Shown here in pieces: positions 1-6,572 of a stretch of 11,033 nt of DNA. Origin of the DNA: Anaerolineaceae bacterium UBA3924 (GTDB taxonomy: Bacteria; Chloroflexota; Anaerolineae; Anaerolineales; Anaerolineaceae); NCBI GenBank assembly GCA_002385985.1, contig DGEO01000012.1, positions 1 to 11,033 of the forward strand, read 5' to 3'. How positions within the stretch are numbered: the first letter of the stretch is position 1; every line of letters starts with the position of its first letter. Under the pieces are notes generated by a model. It saw nothing but the letters and a program-made list of their open reading frames with translations. It was not told where the DNA came from and searched no databases. The translations under genes were made by a program, and so were the position numbers.

Positions 1-1893
1 GCCACGACCATCTACAACGTGGAGACCGACTCCGCGTTCCTTTCGGAGGACGGAAACACGGCGGTGCTGTGGCTGGCGCTGCGCGAGCGCGGCAGCGGGC
101 GGCGCGTGGCCGGCGAGCCGGGGCTGGCCATCGCCCGGCGGAGCACCGGCGCCCGCCTGGGCTGGGAGCTGGTGATGCAGTCCGACCCCGGCTGGGAGGA
201 GGCCTTCGCCGCGCTGCCGGAGGATCTGCTCCCCGAGCATGTGCGCGTGCGCTATGCCCGCCCGCCGGAGGAGCCGGACTCGCCCAAGGGGCCGCTGCGG
301 GGCTATAAGCTGCCCTGGGCGGCCGGGTTAGCCAAGCGGCTGGAAGCCTCCATCGGGCACTATCTGGTCTACCGGCCCATCTCCTGCGATGAGTACATGT
401 GCCGCTACGCGCTGGACTTCTACGACGGCACCATGTTCCCGCTGCTGGCTTCCAAAGCCGGCACGGTGTGGATGGCCTCCGATTCCTGCCCCAACGGCTG
501 GGAGAGCTGCTACAACTACCTGGTGCTGCGCGACGACACCACCACCCCGGTGACCTACCAGCTGTACCTGCACCTGGCCTACGATTCCATTCCCGACGAT
601 TTTGTGCCCGGGCGCAGGGTGAAGCAGGGCGAGTACATCGGCCGCGCCGACGACACGGGCTTTTCCACCAACCACCACCTGCACTTCCACGTGCACACCA
701 GCCCGACCTCCTACTGGGCGCCCTCGGTGGACTTCCGCTACGACGACGTGCCGGTCAACGACGGCGCTCCGCGCACCTGCCTGGAGGCGTCCCTCTACCC
801 GGCCTACGGCAGCGAATGCATCGGGGATAAAATCAATCCGATGAAGGCGACCAACGACTGGTACGTCTCGGGCAATGTGGGCGCCTACCCGCCGAAAGGC
901 GACCTGCTGCACCCCGCCCCGGGGGCGTCCATCGCCGGGGCGGTGATGGACGTGACCGCCACCGCCAGTGACGACCAGGGGGTGGAGCGGGTGGAGCTGG
1001 TGGCGCTGGTGGACGGGGAGTGGCGCACCGCCGGGCCGCCGCTGGCGCGCCAGCCGGACGGCACCTATGACGGGGACGTGCCGCTGTGCGCCGCCGGGCT
1101 GACCCACGGCAGCTATGAGATCGCCCTGCGCATTCAGGACATGGAGGGCAACGTCACCACCAGTCTGCCGGGGCGGCGGACCATCACCGTCAGCCACACC
1201 TGCCCGCCGCCGTCCAGCCGGCTGCTGCCGGTGAACCCGGGGACGGTGCCGGCCACGGCGGTGCTGCTGGGCTGGGAGGCGCAGGAATCCGGCGCCGGGA
1301 TCGGCGGGTTTGAGCTGCAGGCCCGTCCCGCCGGCGGGTCGTGGGCCGCGGCGGCCTCCTTCCCCGGTGAGGCCCGCCAGGGCTGGTTCCTCGGCCAGCC
1401 AGGGGGCACCTATGATCTGCGCCTGCGCGCGCTGGACCGGTACGGGCAGGCCGAACCCTTCCCATCCGAGCCGGAAGCGCGGGTGACCTTCGCCGCCTCC
1501 TGCACGCCCGACGCGCTGGAGCCGGACGACGCGCCCGGTGACTCCACGCCCCCGCCCGGGCAGGCGCGCAATCTGTGCCCGCTGGGCGACGTCGACTGGG
1601 CGCTGCTGGAAGTGACCGGGGAGCAGCCGGTGCTGCTCTGGGCCGAGCCGCTGGGCGAGCCGGCCAACCTGCTGGTGGAGGTCTTCGCCGCGGATGACCT
1701 GACCGCGCCGCTGTGGGCCGCGCGCTCGCCGGACTTCGGCCAGCCGGCCCTCGGCGTCTTCCGGCCGGCCGCGCCCGGCCGCTGCTATGTCCGCGTGCGC
1801 GCCGGGGTGGAGGGGCTGGCGGGCGACGCGGTGCGCTACAGGCTCAAAGCCGTGCCGGCTCATACGCAGTACCTGCCCGCCGCGGGGAAATAG
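1..1893 (+). CDS. Secreted M23-like peptidase-fold protein with Ig/FN3/PPC-like modules (5' end missing)
   Basis: The frame is open from base 1. A GTG at 19 could be called as a start, but no signal peptide follows it, although the modular architecture is that of an exported protein, so the gene most likely begins upstream. Around bases 385-700 lies an M23/LytM-like domain: the Asp of ALDF (codon 415), the catalytic-type His of YLHL (codon 571) and HLH of the HxH motif (codons 676-682). M23 enzymes are zinc peptidases that cut peptidoglycan cross-bridges. The first zinc His (HxxxD) is not evident; Arg occupies its place. Next come a bacterial Ig-like segment (about 901-1195), an FN3-like segment (about 1201-1490) and a PPC-like beta-sandwich opening with CTPDALEPDDAPG (1501 onward). 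The protein probably acts outside the membrane on cell wall or as an adhesive scaffold. Peptidase activity is uncertain. Confidence 0.8.
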   Translation, partial: ATTIYNVETDSAFLSEDGNTAVLWLALRERGSGRRVAGEPGLAIARRSTGARLGWELVMQSDPGWEEAFAALPEDLLPEHVRVRYARPPEEPDSPKGPLRGYKLPWAAGLAKRLEASIGHYLVYRPISCDEYMCRYALDFYDGTMFPLLASKAGTVWMASDSCPNGWESCYNYLVLRDDTTTPVTYQLYLHLAYDSIPDDFVPGRRVKQGEYIGRADDTGFSTNHHLHFHVHTSPTSYWAPSVDFRYDDVPVNDGAPRTCLEASLYPAYGSECIGDKINPMKATNDWYVSGNVGAYPPKGDLLHPAPGASIAGAVMDVTATASDDQGVERVELVALVDGEWRTAGPPLARQPDGTYDGDVPLCAAGLTHGSYEIALRIQDMEGNVTTSLPGRRTITVSHTCPPPSSRLLPVNPGTVPATAVLLGWEAQESGAGIGGFELQARPAGGSWAAAASFPGEARQGWFLGQPGGTYDLRLRALDRYGQAEPFPSEPEARVTFAASCTPDALEPDDAPGDSTPPPGQARNLCPLGDVDWALLEVTGEQPVLLWAEPLGEPANLLVEVFAADDLTAPLWAARSPDFGQPALGVFRPAAPGRCYVRVRAGVEGLAGDAVRYRLKAVPAHTQYLPAAGK

Positions 1894-1930
1894 CCCATAG
1901 GACCACGCGTGGCCCAAAGGACCGCAGGCC

Positions 1931-1965
1931 GCCCCTGCCCGTGCGGGAAAACCCCGGGCGGGGGC
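1931..1965 (+). terminator. GC-rich hairpin after the M23-like gene
   Basis: Arms 1931-1941 and 1955-1965 pair over 11 bp (ten Watson-Crick pairs and one G-T) around a 13-base loop. The hairpin sits 37 bases after the stop codon and before the next promoter. No T tract follows, so it is a terminator-like or 3'-end-stabilising hairpin rather than a canonical intrinsic terminator. Confidence 0.5.
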
Positions 1966-1982
1966 TGCGCACTCCGGTATTG

Positions 1983-2011
1983 TTGCAAACCTGGACGAAT
2001 CGGGTTATAAA
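1983..2011 (+). promoter_or_regulatory. Sigma70-type promoter for the propeller lipoprotein, predicted leaderless
   Basis: The -35 box TTGCAA (1983-1988) and -10 box TATAAA (2006-2011) are separated by 17 bp. Transcription would start about 7 bases past the -10 box, at the ATG at 2019. No Shine-Dalgarno sequence precedes that ATG. Confidence 0.65.
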
Positions 2012-2018
2012 TCCAGCG

Positions 2019-2957
2019 ATGCGCCGCAACTGGATCTTTTTGCTCAGCCTGCTGTTTCTCACCGCCTGCGCGGTCTTCCCCATGCCGGATTTAAGCTTTT
2101 CCGGCGGGGAGGTGCAGGAGGCGGCCGCCGCGCCGCTGCCCACCCCCGACCGCAGCCGCTACACCAACGTCCAGCCGCAGGCCTGCCTGGTCAACCGCTG
2201 GGAGACCATGCAGACCGACCTGGCCCAGGGGGACCTGGTGGCCTGGTCGCCGGACGGGAAGCGGCTGGCCTACGTCACCCGCCAGGCGGGCGGCTGGTTC
2301 ACCGGCCAGCTGGCCGTGGCCGAAGGGCCGGATTTTGAGCGGCGGGAAGTGCTGGTGGACCGGCTGCCGGTCTCGGGCGACCTGACCTGGTCGCCGGACG
2401 GGCGCGCGCTGGCCTTCGTGGCCCTGCGCGAGGACGAGAAGGTCTACACGGTGATGGTCTACCACTTCGACACCCGCCAGCTGGTGGACCTGTTCCCCGA
2501 GTCCAGCGCAAAGACCGATGAGTGGGGCTCGCAGAAGGGCATCCTGCGCTGGACCAGCACCCAGCAGCTGCTGGTGGCCTACAACTGCGGCTCGGGCTGC
2601 CAGGAAGCGGCCCGCTTCAACGCCTACACCGGCGCGCGCAGCGACGCCCCGCAGGAAAGCTACCTGGCGCTGGAGACCGCCCTGGCCGTGCCGGAGAAGG
2701 TCATCACCTACGACGCGGAGCAGTACCCCAAGATGACCCGGCCGAACTGGTCCCCCGACGGAAGATGGGCCATTTTCCGCATCCGTTACGGCGAGTGGTG
2801 GCTGCTGGATGAGAAGGAAGGGGTCAAGTTCCAGCTGGACCTGGAGGGCCTGGAGGTCGAGGCCAGCGTCTGGAGCCCGGACAGCTCGCTGCTGGCCGTG
2901 CGCACCGAGGGGGACGTGTGGGTATTTTCGGTGGAAGGTGACTGCCAGGGGAAGTAG
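2019..2957 (+). CDS. Lipoprotein with WD40/TolB-like beta-propeller repeats
   Basis: 312 aa starting at ATG 2019. The frame is open upstream to 1713, but the ATG at 2019 starts a proper lipoprotein signal (RRNW, hydrophobic stretch, then LTAC with Cys17 as lipidation site), and a promoter ends just before it. The mature part carries propeller-type repeats with the WSPDG signature: VAWSPDGKRLAYV (residues 74-86), LTWSPDGRALAFV (122-134), PNWSPDGRWAIF (242-253) and SVWSPDSSLLAV (283-294). Such repeats resemble TolB C-terminal and WD40-like propellers, which serve as interaction platforms. A cysteine pair (190, 194) lies in the middle. There is no catalytic motif, so it is best read as an exported, membrane-anchored binding protein of unknown partner. 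It appears monocistronic. Confidence 0.85.
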   Translation: MRRNWIFLLSLLFLTACAVFPMPDLSFSGGEVQEAAAAPLPTPDRSRYTNVQPQACLVNRWETMQTDLAQGDLVAWSPDGKRLAYVTRQAGGWFTGQLAVAEGPDFERREVLVDRLPVSGDLTWSPDGRALAFVALREDEKVYTVMVYHFDTRQLVDLFPESSAKTDEWGSQKGILRWTSTQQLLVAYNCGSGCQEAARFNAYTGARSDAPQESYLALETALAVPEKVITYDAEQYPKMTRPNWSPDGRWAIFRIRYGEWWLLDEKEGVKFQLDLEGLEVEASVWSPDSSLLAVRTEGDVWVFSVEGDCQGK

Positions 2958-2962
2958 TTTTC

Positions 2963-3020
2963 CACCCATCCCTAAATGGAAAGGGGACGCACCCTCATGG
3001 GTGCAGGTGGAGGATGGGTG
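2963..3020 (+). repeat. Nested inverted repeat in intergenic spacer
   Basis: The outer arms CACCCATCC (2963-2971) and GGATGGGTG (3012-3020) are exact reverse complements. They enclose an exact inner hairpin, GCACCC (2989-2994), loop TCAT, GGGTGC (2999-3004). It lies 5 bases after the propeller lipoprotein stop. It may act as a terminator or 3' stabiliser, though no T tract follows. Part of it resembles the sequence at the right end of the window in inverse orientation, suggesting a dispersed intergenic repeat. The rest of the 190-base spacer (2958-3147) holds no gene that I can support, only the promoter at its end. Confidence 0.6.
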
Positions 3021-3112
3021 CACGACCACCTCCTCACCGTGTGAGCAGGGAGACACCCCTGTAGGCTCCGCCAGCGGGGGCAAGCGGGCGCACGGCCCCG
3101 GGTTCCTCCCAC

Positions 3113-3141
3113 TTGACACGCCCCGCGCCTTCCTCTATCCT
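3113..3141 (+). promoter_or_regulatory. Consensus -35/-10 promoter for the ATL gene, predicted leaderless
   Basis: A perfect -35 box TTGACA (3113-3118), 17 bp, then TATCCT (3136-3141). The expected start of transcription, about 7 bases on, is the A of the ATG at 3148. No ribosome binding site is present before this ATG. Confidence 0.75.
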
Positions 3142-3147
3142 GATTGT

Positions 3148-3534
3148 ATGCGGCCGATCGCCATACCCAACCGCGAGGAGTTCTTCGCTCAGGTCTGGGA
3201 CCTGGTGCGGCAGGTGCCGCCCGGACGGGTGGCCACCTACGGCCAGATCGCTTCCCTGCTTCCCCCGCCGACCGGCCTGGACTATGCCACCTTCGCCGCC
3301 CACCGCGCCCGCTGGGTGGGCGCCGCCATGGCCGCCTGCCCGGACGACGTGCCCTGGCATCGGGTGATCAACGCCCAGGGCAGATCCAGCCTGGACACGG
3401 AAGGCAGCCAGCGCCAGCGCGAGCTGCTCGAAGCCGAGGGCGTGATTTTCGACGAGCGCGAGCGGGTGGACCTGCGCCGCTTCGGCTGGAACCCCTCCGA
3501 GGACCGGCCGCCCGAACAGCCCGCCCTGTGGTGA
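3148..3534 (+). CDS. Alkyltransferase-like protein (ATL), MGMT-fold DNA damage sensor
   Basis: 128 aa; the whole chain is the MGMT/Ogt C-terminal DNA-binding domain. Landmarks are PPGRVATYGQIA (residues 24-35, Tyr31 aligning with the nucleotide-flipping Tyr), RARWVGAAM (53-61, Arg55 as likely arginine finger) and PWHRVIN (69-75). In true O6-alkylguanine-DNA alkyltransferases the last motif is PCHRV with the acceptor Cys; here Trp70 replaces it, the hallmark of ATL proteins. From family knowledge, ATLs bind O6-alkylguanine tightly, bend the DNA, and hand the lesion to nucleotide excision repair instead of repairing it. The ATG at 3148 is fixed by the promoter ending 6 bases upstream. The gene is followed after 15 bases by a PsbP-like gene, likely co-transcribed. 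Confidence 0.92.
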   Translation: MRPIAIPNREEFFAQVWDLVRQVPPGRVATYGQIASLLPPPTGLDYATFAAHRARWVGAAMAACPDDVPWHRVINAQGRSSLDTEGSQRQRELLEAEGVIFDERERVDLRRFGWNPSEDRPPEQPALW

Positions 3535-3549
3535 TCTGAAAGGCCTCCC

Positions 3550-4023
3550 ATGCCCGAATACAACGGCCAGCAGCCCCGTCTTAACTTCCGCTTCTCCTAC
3601 CCGCCCGGCTGGGAGCTGAGCGAGGAGGTGGAAAGCGACTACGCCGAAGTGGTGCTGGATGGGCCGGAAGAAGCCGATCCCGACTTCGGGCTGACCCTAT
3701 CCATCGCGGTCTTCGATGCCGCGCCCGGGGAAACCAACCTTCGCGTGCTGGCCGGCCAGTATGCCGAGGAGCGCCGCCAGCAGGCCACCCTGCAGATCAC
3801 CTCGCAGCGCGCCGTCCAGGTGGCCGGGCGCCCGGCCGAGGAGCTGGAACTGCGCTTCCGCATCGAGATCGCAGACGAGACGGTGACCGTGCGCCAGCGA
3901 GTCTACCTGCTGCTGGAGTACGGCCGCCTGTATGAGATCAACTACTCCGCCTCGCAGGCCGCCTTCGACCGCCACGCCGCCGCCCTGGACGGGCTGCTCG
4001 AGTCTTTCACCTTCCACGATTAG
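3550..4023 (+). CDS. PsbP/DUF1795-like protein of unknown function
   Basis: 157 aa with a Shine-Dalgarno sequence (AAAGG, 3539-3543) six bases before the ATG. The chain shows the pattern of the PsbP/Mog1-like fold: RFSYPPGWELSEE (residues 14-26), then ADPDFGLTLSIAVFDA, a helix (LAGQYAEERRQQ), a strand block AGRPAEELELRFRI, and a closing AALDGLLESFTF helix-strand. No signal peptide or membrane segment is visible, so it should be cytoplasmic. Stand-alone proteins of this type often help assemble or stabilise partner proteins, but no specific role can be read here. It lies 15 bases after the ATL gene and in the same frame, most likely in a two-gene operon. Confidence 0.7.
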   Translation: MPEYNGQQPRLNFRFSYPPGWELSEEVESDYAEVVLDGPEEADPDFGLTLSIAVFDAAPGETNLRVLAGQYAEERRQQATLQITSQRAVQVAGRPAEELELRFRIEIADETVTVRQRVYLLLEYGRLYEINYSASQAAFDRHAAALDGLLESFTFHD

Positions 4024-4050
4024 CCCCGCTAACCGCCTGCCCCGTGCCGG

Positions 4051-4070
4051 CTCCCGGACCCGCCGGGGAG
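4051..4070 (+). terminator. Possible hairpin terminator after the PsbP-like gene
   Basis: CTCCCGG (4051-4057) can pair with CCGGGGAG (4063-4070) with one bulged G and a 5-base loop, 27 bases after the stop codon. No T tract follows, so support is weak. Confidence 0.3.
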
Positions 4071-4112
4071 GCGCCCTCATCCCTGCCAGCCGTGAGCCGC
4101 GGACCGGTGCGG

Positions 4113-4118
4113 TATAAT
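4113..4118 (+). promoter_or_regulatory. -10 box TATAAT for the laminin-G-like lipoprotein gene
   Basis: A perfect TATAAT 14 bases before the ATG at 4133, predicting a leader of only about 8 bases. No convincing -35 box sits 16-18 bp upstream (about 4089-4095). Confidence 0.5.
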
Positions 4119-4132
4119 CCCATCCAGAAGCC

Positions 4133-5032
4133 ATGGAACCTGCACGAAATTTGTCCCGCCGCTGGCTGACCGGCTGCGTCACGCTCTTTCTGGCGGCCGC
4201 GCTGGCCCTGACAGGCTGCGACGCGCCCGCCTTTCTGGCCGCCCCGGCGACGGTCACCCCCTCGCCCAGCCCCAGCGCGACACTCACACCCACCCCCACT
4301 GAGACCATCGCCTGGTTCCCGCCCACCTTCACCCCCACCAACCTGCCCACCCAGAACCTGGAACCGACCCCCGACCTGCGCCCGGTGCTGCTGGGCGAAA
4401 TTTTCACCGACCCCTTCCTCAACACCAGCTTCTGGCCCACCTACCGAAACACCACCGGCTCCGTAGGTTACGGCAACGGCGAGCTGACCCTGGCCATGCC
4501 CACTGCCAACGGCGTGCTTTCCACCCTGCGCAAGGACACCATCCTGACCGACTTCTACATGGAAGTCACGGTGGAGCCAAGCCTGTGCCGCGGGCCGGAC
4601 AGCTTCGGGGTGCTCTTCCGGGCCACCTCTGAGTGGAACACCTACCGCTTCGTGGTCTCCTGCGACGGGCAGATGCGCGCCGAGCGCGTGCGCGAAGGCC
4701 AGCTGCTGCCGCTGACCGAATGGCAGCCCTCCGAGCAGCTGATTTTCGGCACCGGGCCGGAGCTGCGTCTGGGGGTGATGGCCTACGGCAGCGAGTTCCG
4801 CTTCTTCATCAACGACGTGTTCCAGTTTTCGCTGCGCGACCCGGTCTTCCCCGACGGGCAGATCGGCCTGTTCGCCCGATCCGAAAACGATTCTGCCCTG
4901 ACGGTCAACTTCACCCGCATGGTGGTCAGCCGGGTGGACGCCTCCTCGCTGGTCTTCACCGCCACGCCGACCCCGCCGGTGCGCCCCTCGGCCACCCGCC
5001 AGCCAACCGCCACCATCACCCCGACCAGATAG
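4133..5032 (+). CDS. Lipoprotein with Thr/Pro linker and laminin-G/concanavalin-like domain
   Basis: 299 aa. The N-terminus has basic residues, a hydrophobic core and a lipobox ending LTGC (residues 26-29, Cys29 lipidated). A Ser/Thr/Pro-rich linker (about 40-80) spaces the domain from the membrane. Residues about 88-268 form a beta-sandwich of the concanavalin-like/DUF1080 type: FTDPFLNTSFWPTY, NGVLSTLRKDTILTDFYMEV, DSFGVLFRAT, NTYRFVVSCDGQ and the closing DGQIGLFARSENDS. These domains usually bind sugars or act as structural jelly rolls; no catalytic residues are identifiable. A second Thr/Pro tail ends the protein (276-299), as if it too crosses wall material. The gene seems monocistronic, with its own -10 box. 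The substrate is unknown. Confidence 0.82.
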   Translation: MEPARNLSRRWLTGCVTLFLAAALALTGCDAPAFLAAPATVTPSPSPSATLTPTPTETIAWFPPTFTPTNLPTQNLEPTPDLRPVLLGEIFTDPFLNTSFWPTYRNTTGSVGYGNGELTLAMPTANGVLSTLRKDTILTDFYMEVTVEPSLCRGPDSFGVLFRATSEWNTYRFVVSCDGQMRAERVREGQLLPLTEWQPSEQLIFGTGPELRLGVMAYGSEFRFFINDVFQFSLRDPVFPDGQIGLFARSENDSALTVNFTRMVVSRVDASSLVFTATPTPPVRPSATRQPTATITPTR

Positions 5033-5036
5033 AACG

Positions 5037-5050
5037 CAATTTCTAAATTG
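5037..5050. promoter_or_regulatory. 14-base inverted repeat upstream of the ssb promoter, possible operator
   Basis: CAATTT and AAATTG are exact reverse complements around CT. The site lies 15 bases before the ssb -35 box, in an AT-rich island within GC-rich DNA. The position fits an operator for a dimeric regulator. It could equally be an AT-rich upstream promoter element that happens to be palindromic. Confidence 0.35.
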
Positions 5051-5064
5051 GTCGAGTAAAAGCC

Positions 5065-5092
5065 TTGTATTTTGGTCTAAAACTGTTAAAAT
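5065..5092 (+). promoter_or_regulatory. Promoter of the ssb operon
   Basis: TTGTAT (5065-5070), 16 bp, TAAAAT (5087-5092), in the most AT-rich stretch of the window. Transcription from about 5099 would give a leader of about 35 bases, unlike the leaderless promoters elsewhere here. The Shine-Dalgarno match before the ATG (AGAG, about 5124) is weak. Confidence 0.55.
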
Positions 5093-5133
5093 AAGAGCAT
5101 CGTAACCGGTCATTTGCCGTAAAAGAGACAAAA

Positions 5134-5556
5134 ATGTACCAGAAGATAACTGTTGTCGGCAATTTGGGACGAGATCCTGAAATGCGCTACACCCCGTCTG
5201 GCCAGGCGGTCACCAGTTTCCCGGTGGCCACCAACCGCACCTACACGGACAGCAGCGGCCAGCGCGTCAAAGAAACCATGTGGTTTCGCGTATCCACCTG
5301 GGGCAAGCTGGCTGAGAACTGCAACAACTACCTGCGCAAGGGCTCCAAAGTGCTGGTGGAAGGCCGCCTGACGGGCGACACCACCACCGGCGGCCCGCGC
5401 ATCTGGACCCGCCAGGACGGCACCCCGGGCGCTTCGTTTGAAATCACCGCCAGCGTCATCCAGTTCCTCGACTCCCGCTCCGATTCCCCGGCGGAAATGG
5501 ACGACGGCATCCCCGGAGCCGGCGATCACATCCCCGAGGATGAGATCCCCTTCTAG
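5134..5556 (+). CDS. ssb: Single-stranded DNA-binding protein
   Basis: 140 aa OB-fold SSB. It binds single-stranded DNA as a tetramer during replication, recombination and repair. Landmarks are KITVVGNLGRDPEMRYTPSGQAVTSFPVATNR (residues 4-35), ETMWFRVSTWGKLAENCNNYLRKGSKVLVEGRL (47-79) and a late OB strand FEITASVIQFLDS (102-114). The linker is short, and the protein ends in the acidic tip EDEIPF that recruits partner proteins such as RecO, helicases and exonucleases. It is slightly shorter than the E. coli protein because of the short linker. It is the first gene of a run ssb, DUF3467, translin, Cas4-like, with an 11-base gap to the next gene. Confidence 0.97.
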   Translation: MYQKITVVGNLGRDPEMRYTPSGQAVTSFPVATNRTYTDSSGQRVKETMWFRVSTWGKLAENCNNYLRKGSKVLVEGRLTGDTTTGGPRIWTRQDGTPGASFEITASVIQFLDSRSDSPAEMDDGIPGAGDHIPEDEIPF

Positions 5557-5567
5557 GCGGGGTCAGG

Positions 5568-5909
5568 ATGACGGAAACCAATCCGCAGCCCGAGAAAAAA
5601 GAGCAACCCACCGCAGGACAGAGCGGGCAGTTCGTTTTTGAACTGCCCGCCGATCTGCAGGCGCACTATGTGAACAACGCCCGGATCAGCCACTCACCCA
5701 TGGAGCTGGTGATCGATTTCGCCCGCCTGCTGCCCGGCCAGACCCGCGCCCAGGTGCTGTCCCGCATCGTCTTTTCACCGGTGGGGGCCAAGATGTTCCT
5801 GCGCGCGCTGGCCGATAACGTGGCGCGCTACGAGGCCAGCTACGGCGAAATTCCCCTGCCCGGTCCCTCCCCGCTGGCCGACGCCCTGTTTCGCAAGCGC
5901 GACGAATAA
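5568..5909 (+). CDS. DUF3467 family protein
   Basis: 113 aa. The body carries the pattern I associate with DUF3467: HYVNNARISHSPMELVIDFARLLPG (residues 33-57), SRIVFSPVGAKMFLRALADNVARYEASYGEIP (65-96). The first 20 residues are polar and probably disordered. The protein is small, soluble and has no membrane segment or catalytic motif. The family's molecular role is not established to my knowledge. The start lies 11 bases after the ssb stop codon, with G-rich sequence in between, so the two are probably co-transcribed. The linkage to ssb and translin hints at a nucleic-acid-related role, but that is inference from context only. Confidence 0.85.
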   Translation: MTETNPQPEKKEQPTAGQSGQFVFELPADLQAHYVNNARISHSPMELVIDFARLLPGQTRAQVLSRIVFSPVGAKMFLRALADNVARYEASYGEIPLPGPSPLADALFRKRDE

Positions 5910-5930
5910 CCCGGCCCCCGGAGGACCCTC

Positions 5931-6572
5931 ATGGATGAATTCGCTCAACTGACTGAGCAGGTGCATGCCGTCATGGACTCGCGCAACCAGGCCCGCGACC
6001 GGGCGCTGGTGCAGGCGCGCGAGCTGACCCGCCACGCCGCCCACGCCATCCGCGCCATCCACCGCGGTGAGCTGGAAGTCGCCGAGGACCACCTGCGCCA
6101 GGCCGGCCAACTGCACCAAGCCTTCAAGACCGAGCTGGCGGACTTCCCCCAGATCTTTTACGCCGGCTACACCCAGGACGCCATCAAAGAATTCGTCGAG
6201 GCCAACGTGACCGTGGCCCTGATCCAGGGCCATCCCCTGCCGCTGCCCGACCAGCTGGAGGTGGACCCGGCCGTCTACCTGAACGGGCTGGCCGAAGCGG
6301 TCGGCGAGCTGCGCCGGCGCACCCTGGACATCCTGCGCAAGGGCTACTCGGAGGAAGCCGAGCGGCTGCTGGCCTGCATGGACGAAATCTTTGCCCTGCT
6401 GATCACCGTCGATTACCCGGACGCCATCACCAACGGGCTACGCCGCCAGACCGACCTGGCCCGCGGCATCATCGAGCGCACCCGCGGCGATCTGACCACC
6501 TCGCTGCGCGAGGAGCGTTTGCTGGAGGCGCTGCGCAAAGTCTCCAGGCAGCTGGACGTGGATGCCGGGTAA
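5931..6572 (+). CDS. Translin-family nucleic-acid-binding protein
   Basis: 213 aa, all-helical, close in length to eukaryotic translin. Family landmarks run through the chain: ARELTRHAAHAIRAIHRGE (residues 29-47), FYAGYTQDAIKEFVEAN (76-92), YLNGLAEAVGELRRRTLD (116-133), MDEIFALL (150-157), DYPDAITNGLRRQTDLARG (161-179) and ERTRGDLTTSLR (182-193). Translins form octameric barrels that bind single-stranded DNA or RNA; with TRAX they form the C3PO endoribonuclease. The acidic pair Glu87/Glu90 in EFVEA, with Asp133 and Asp151/Glu152, is placed where TRAX-type enzymes carry metal-binding acids, so nuclease activity is possible but not shown. A strong Shine-Dalgarno GGAGG (5920-5924) lies six bases before the ATG. 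The 3' end overlaps the nuclease ORF by 11 bases, implying translational coupling. Confidence 0.9.
   Translation: MDEFAQLTEQVHAVMDSRNQARDRALVQARELTRHAAHAIRAIHRGELEVAEDHLRQAGQLHQAFKTELADFPQIFYAGYTQDAIKEFVEANVTVALIQGHPLPLPDQLEVDPAVYLNGLAEAVGELRRRTLDILRKGYSEEAERLLACMDEIFALLITVDYPDAITNGLRRQTDLARGIIERTRGDLTTSLREERLLEALRKVSRQLDVDAG

Noticed and set aside
328..1917. Long minus-strand open frame of 529 codons opposite the M23-like gene.
   Set aside because: Its translation is Gly/Arg/His/Gln-rich without recognisable domains, typical of a GC-rich shadow frame.
3148..4023. ATL and the PsbP-like gene as one fused gene interrupted by TGA, since both are in the same frame.
   Set aside because: Each is a complete domain, a Shine-Dalgarno sequence precedes the second ATG with normal spacing, and same-frame neighbours occur by chance one time in three.
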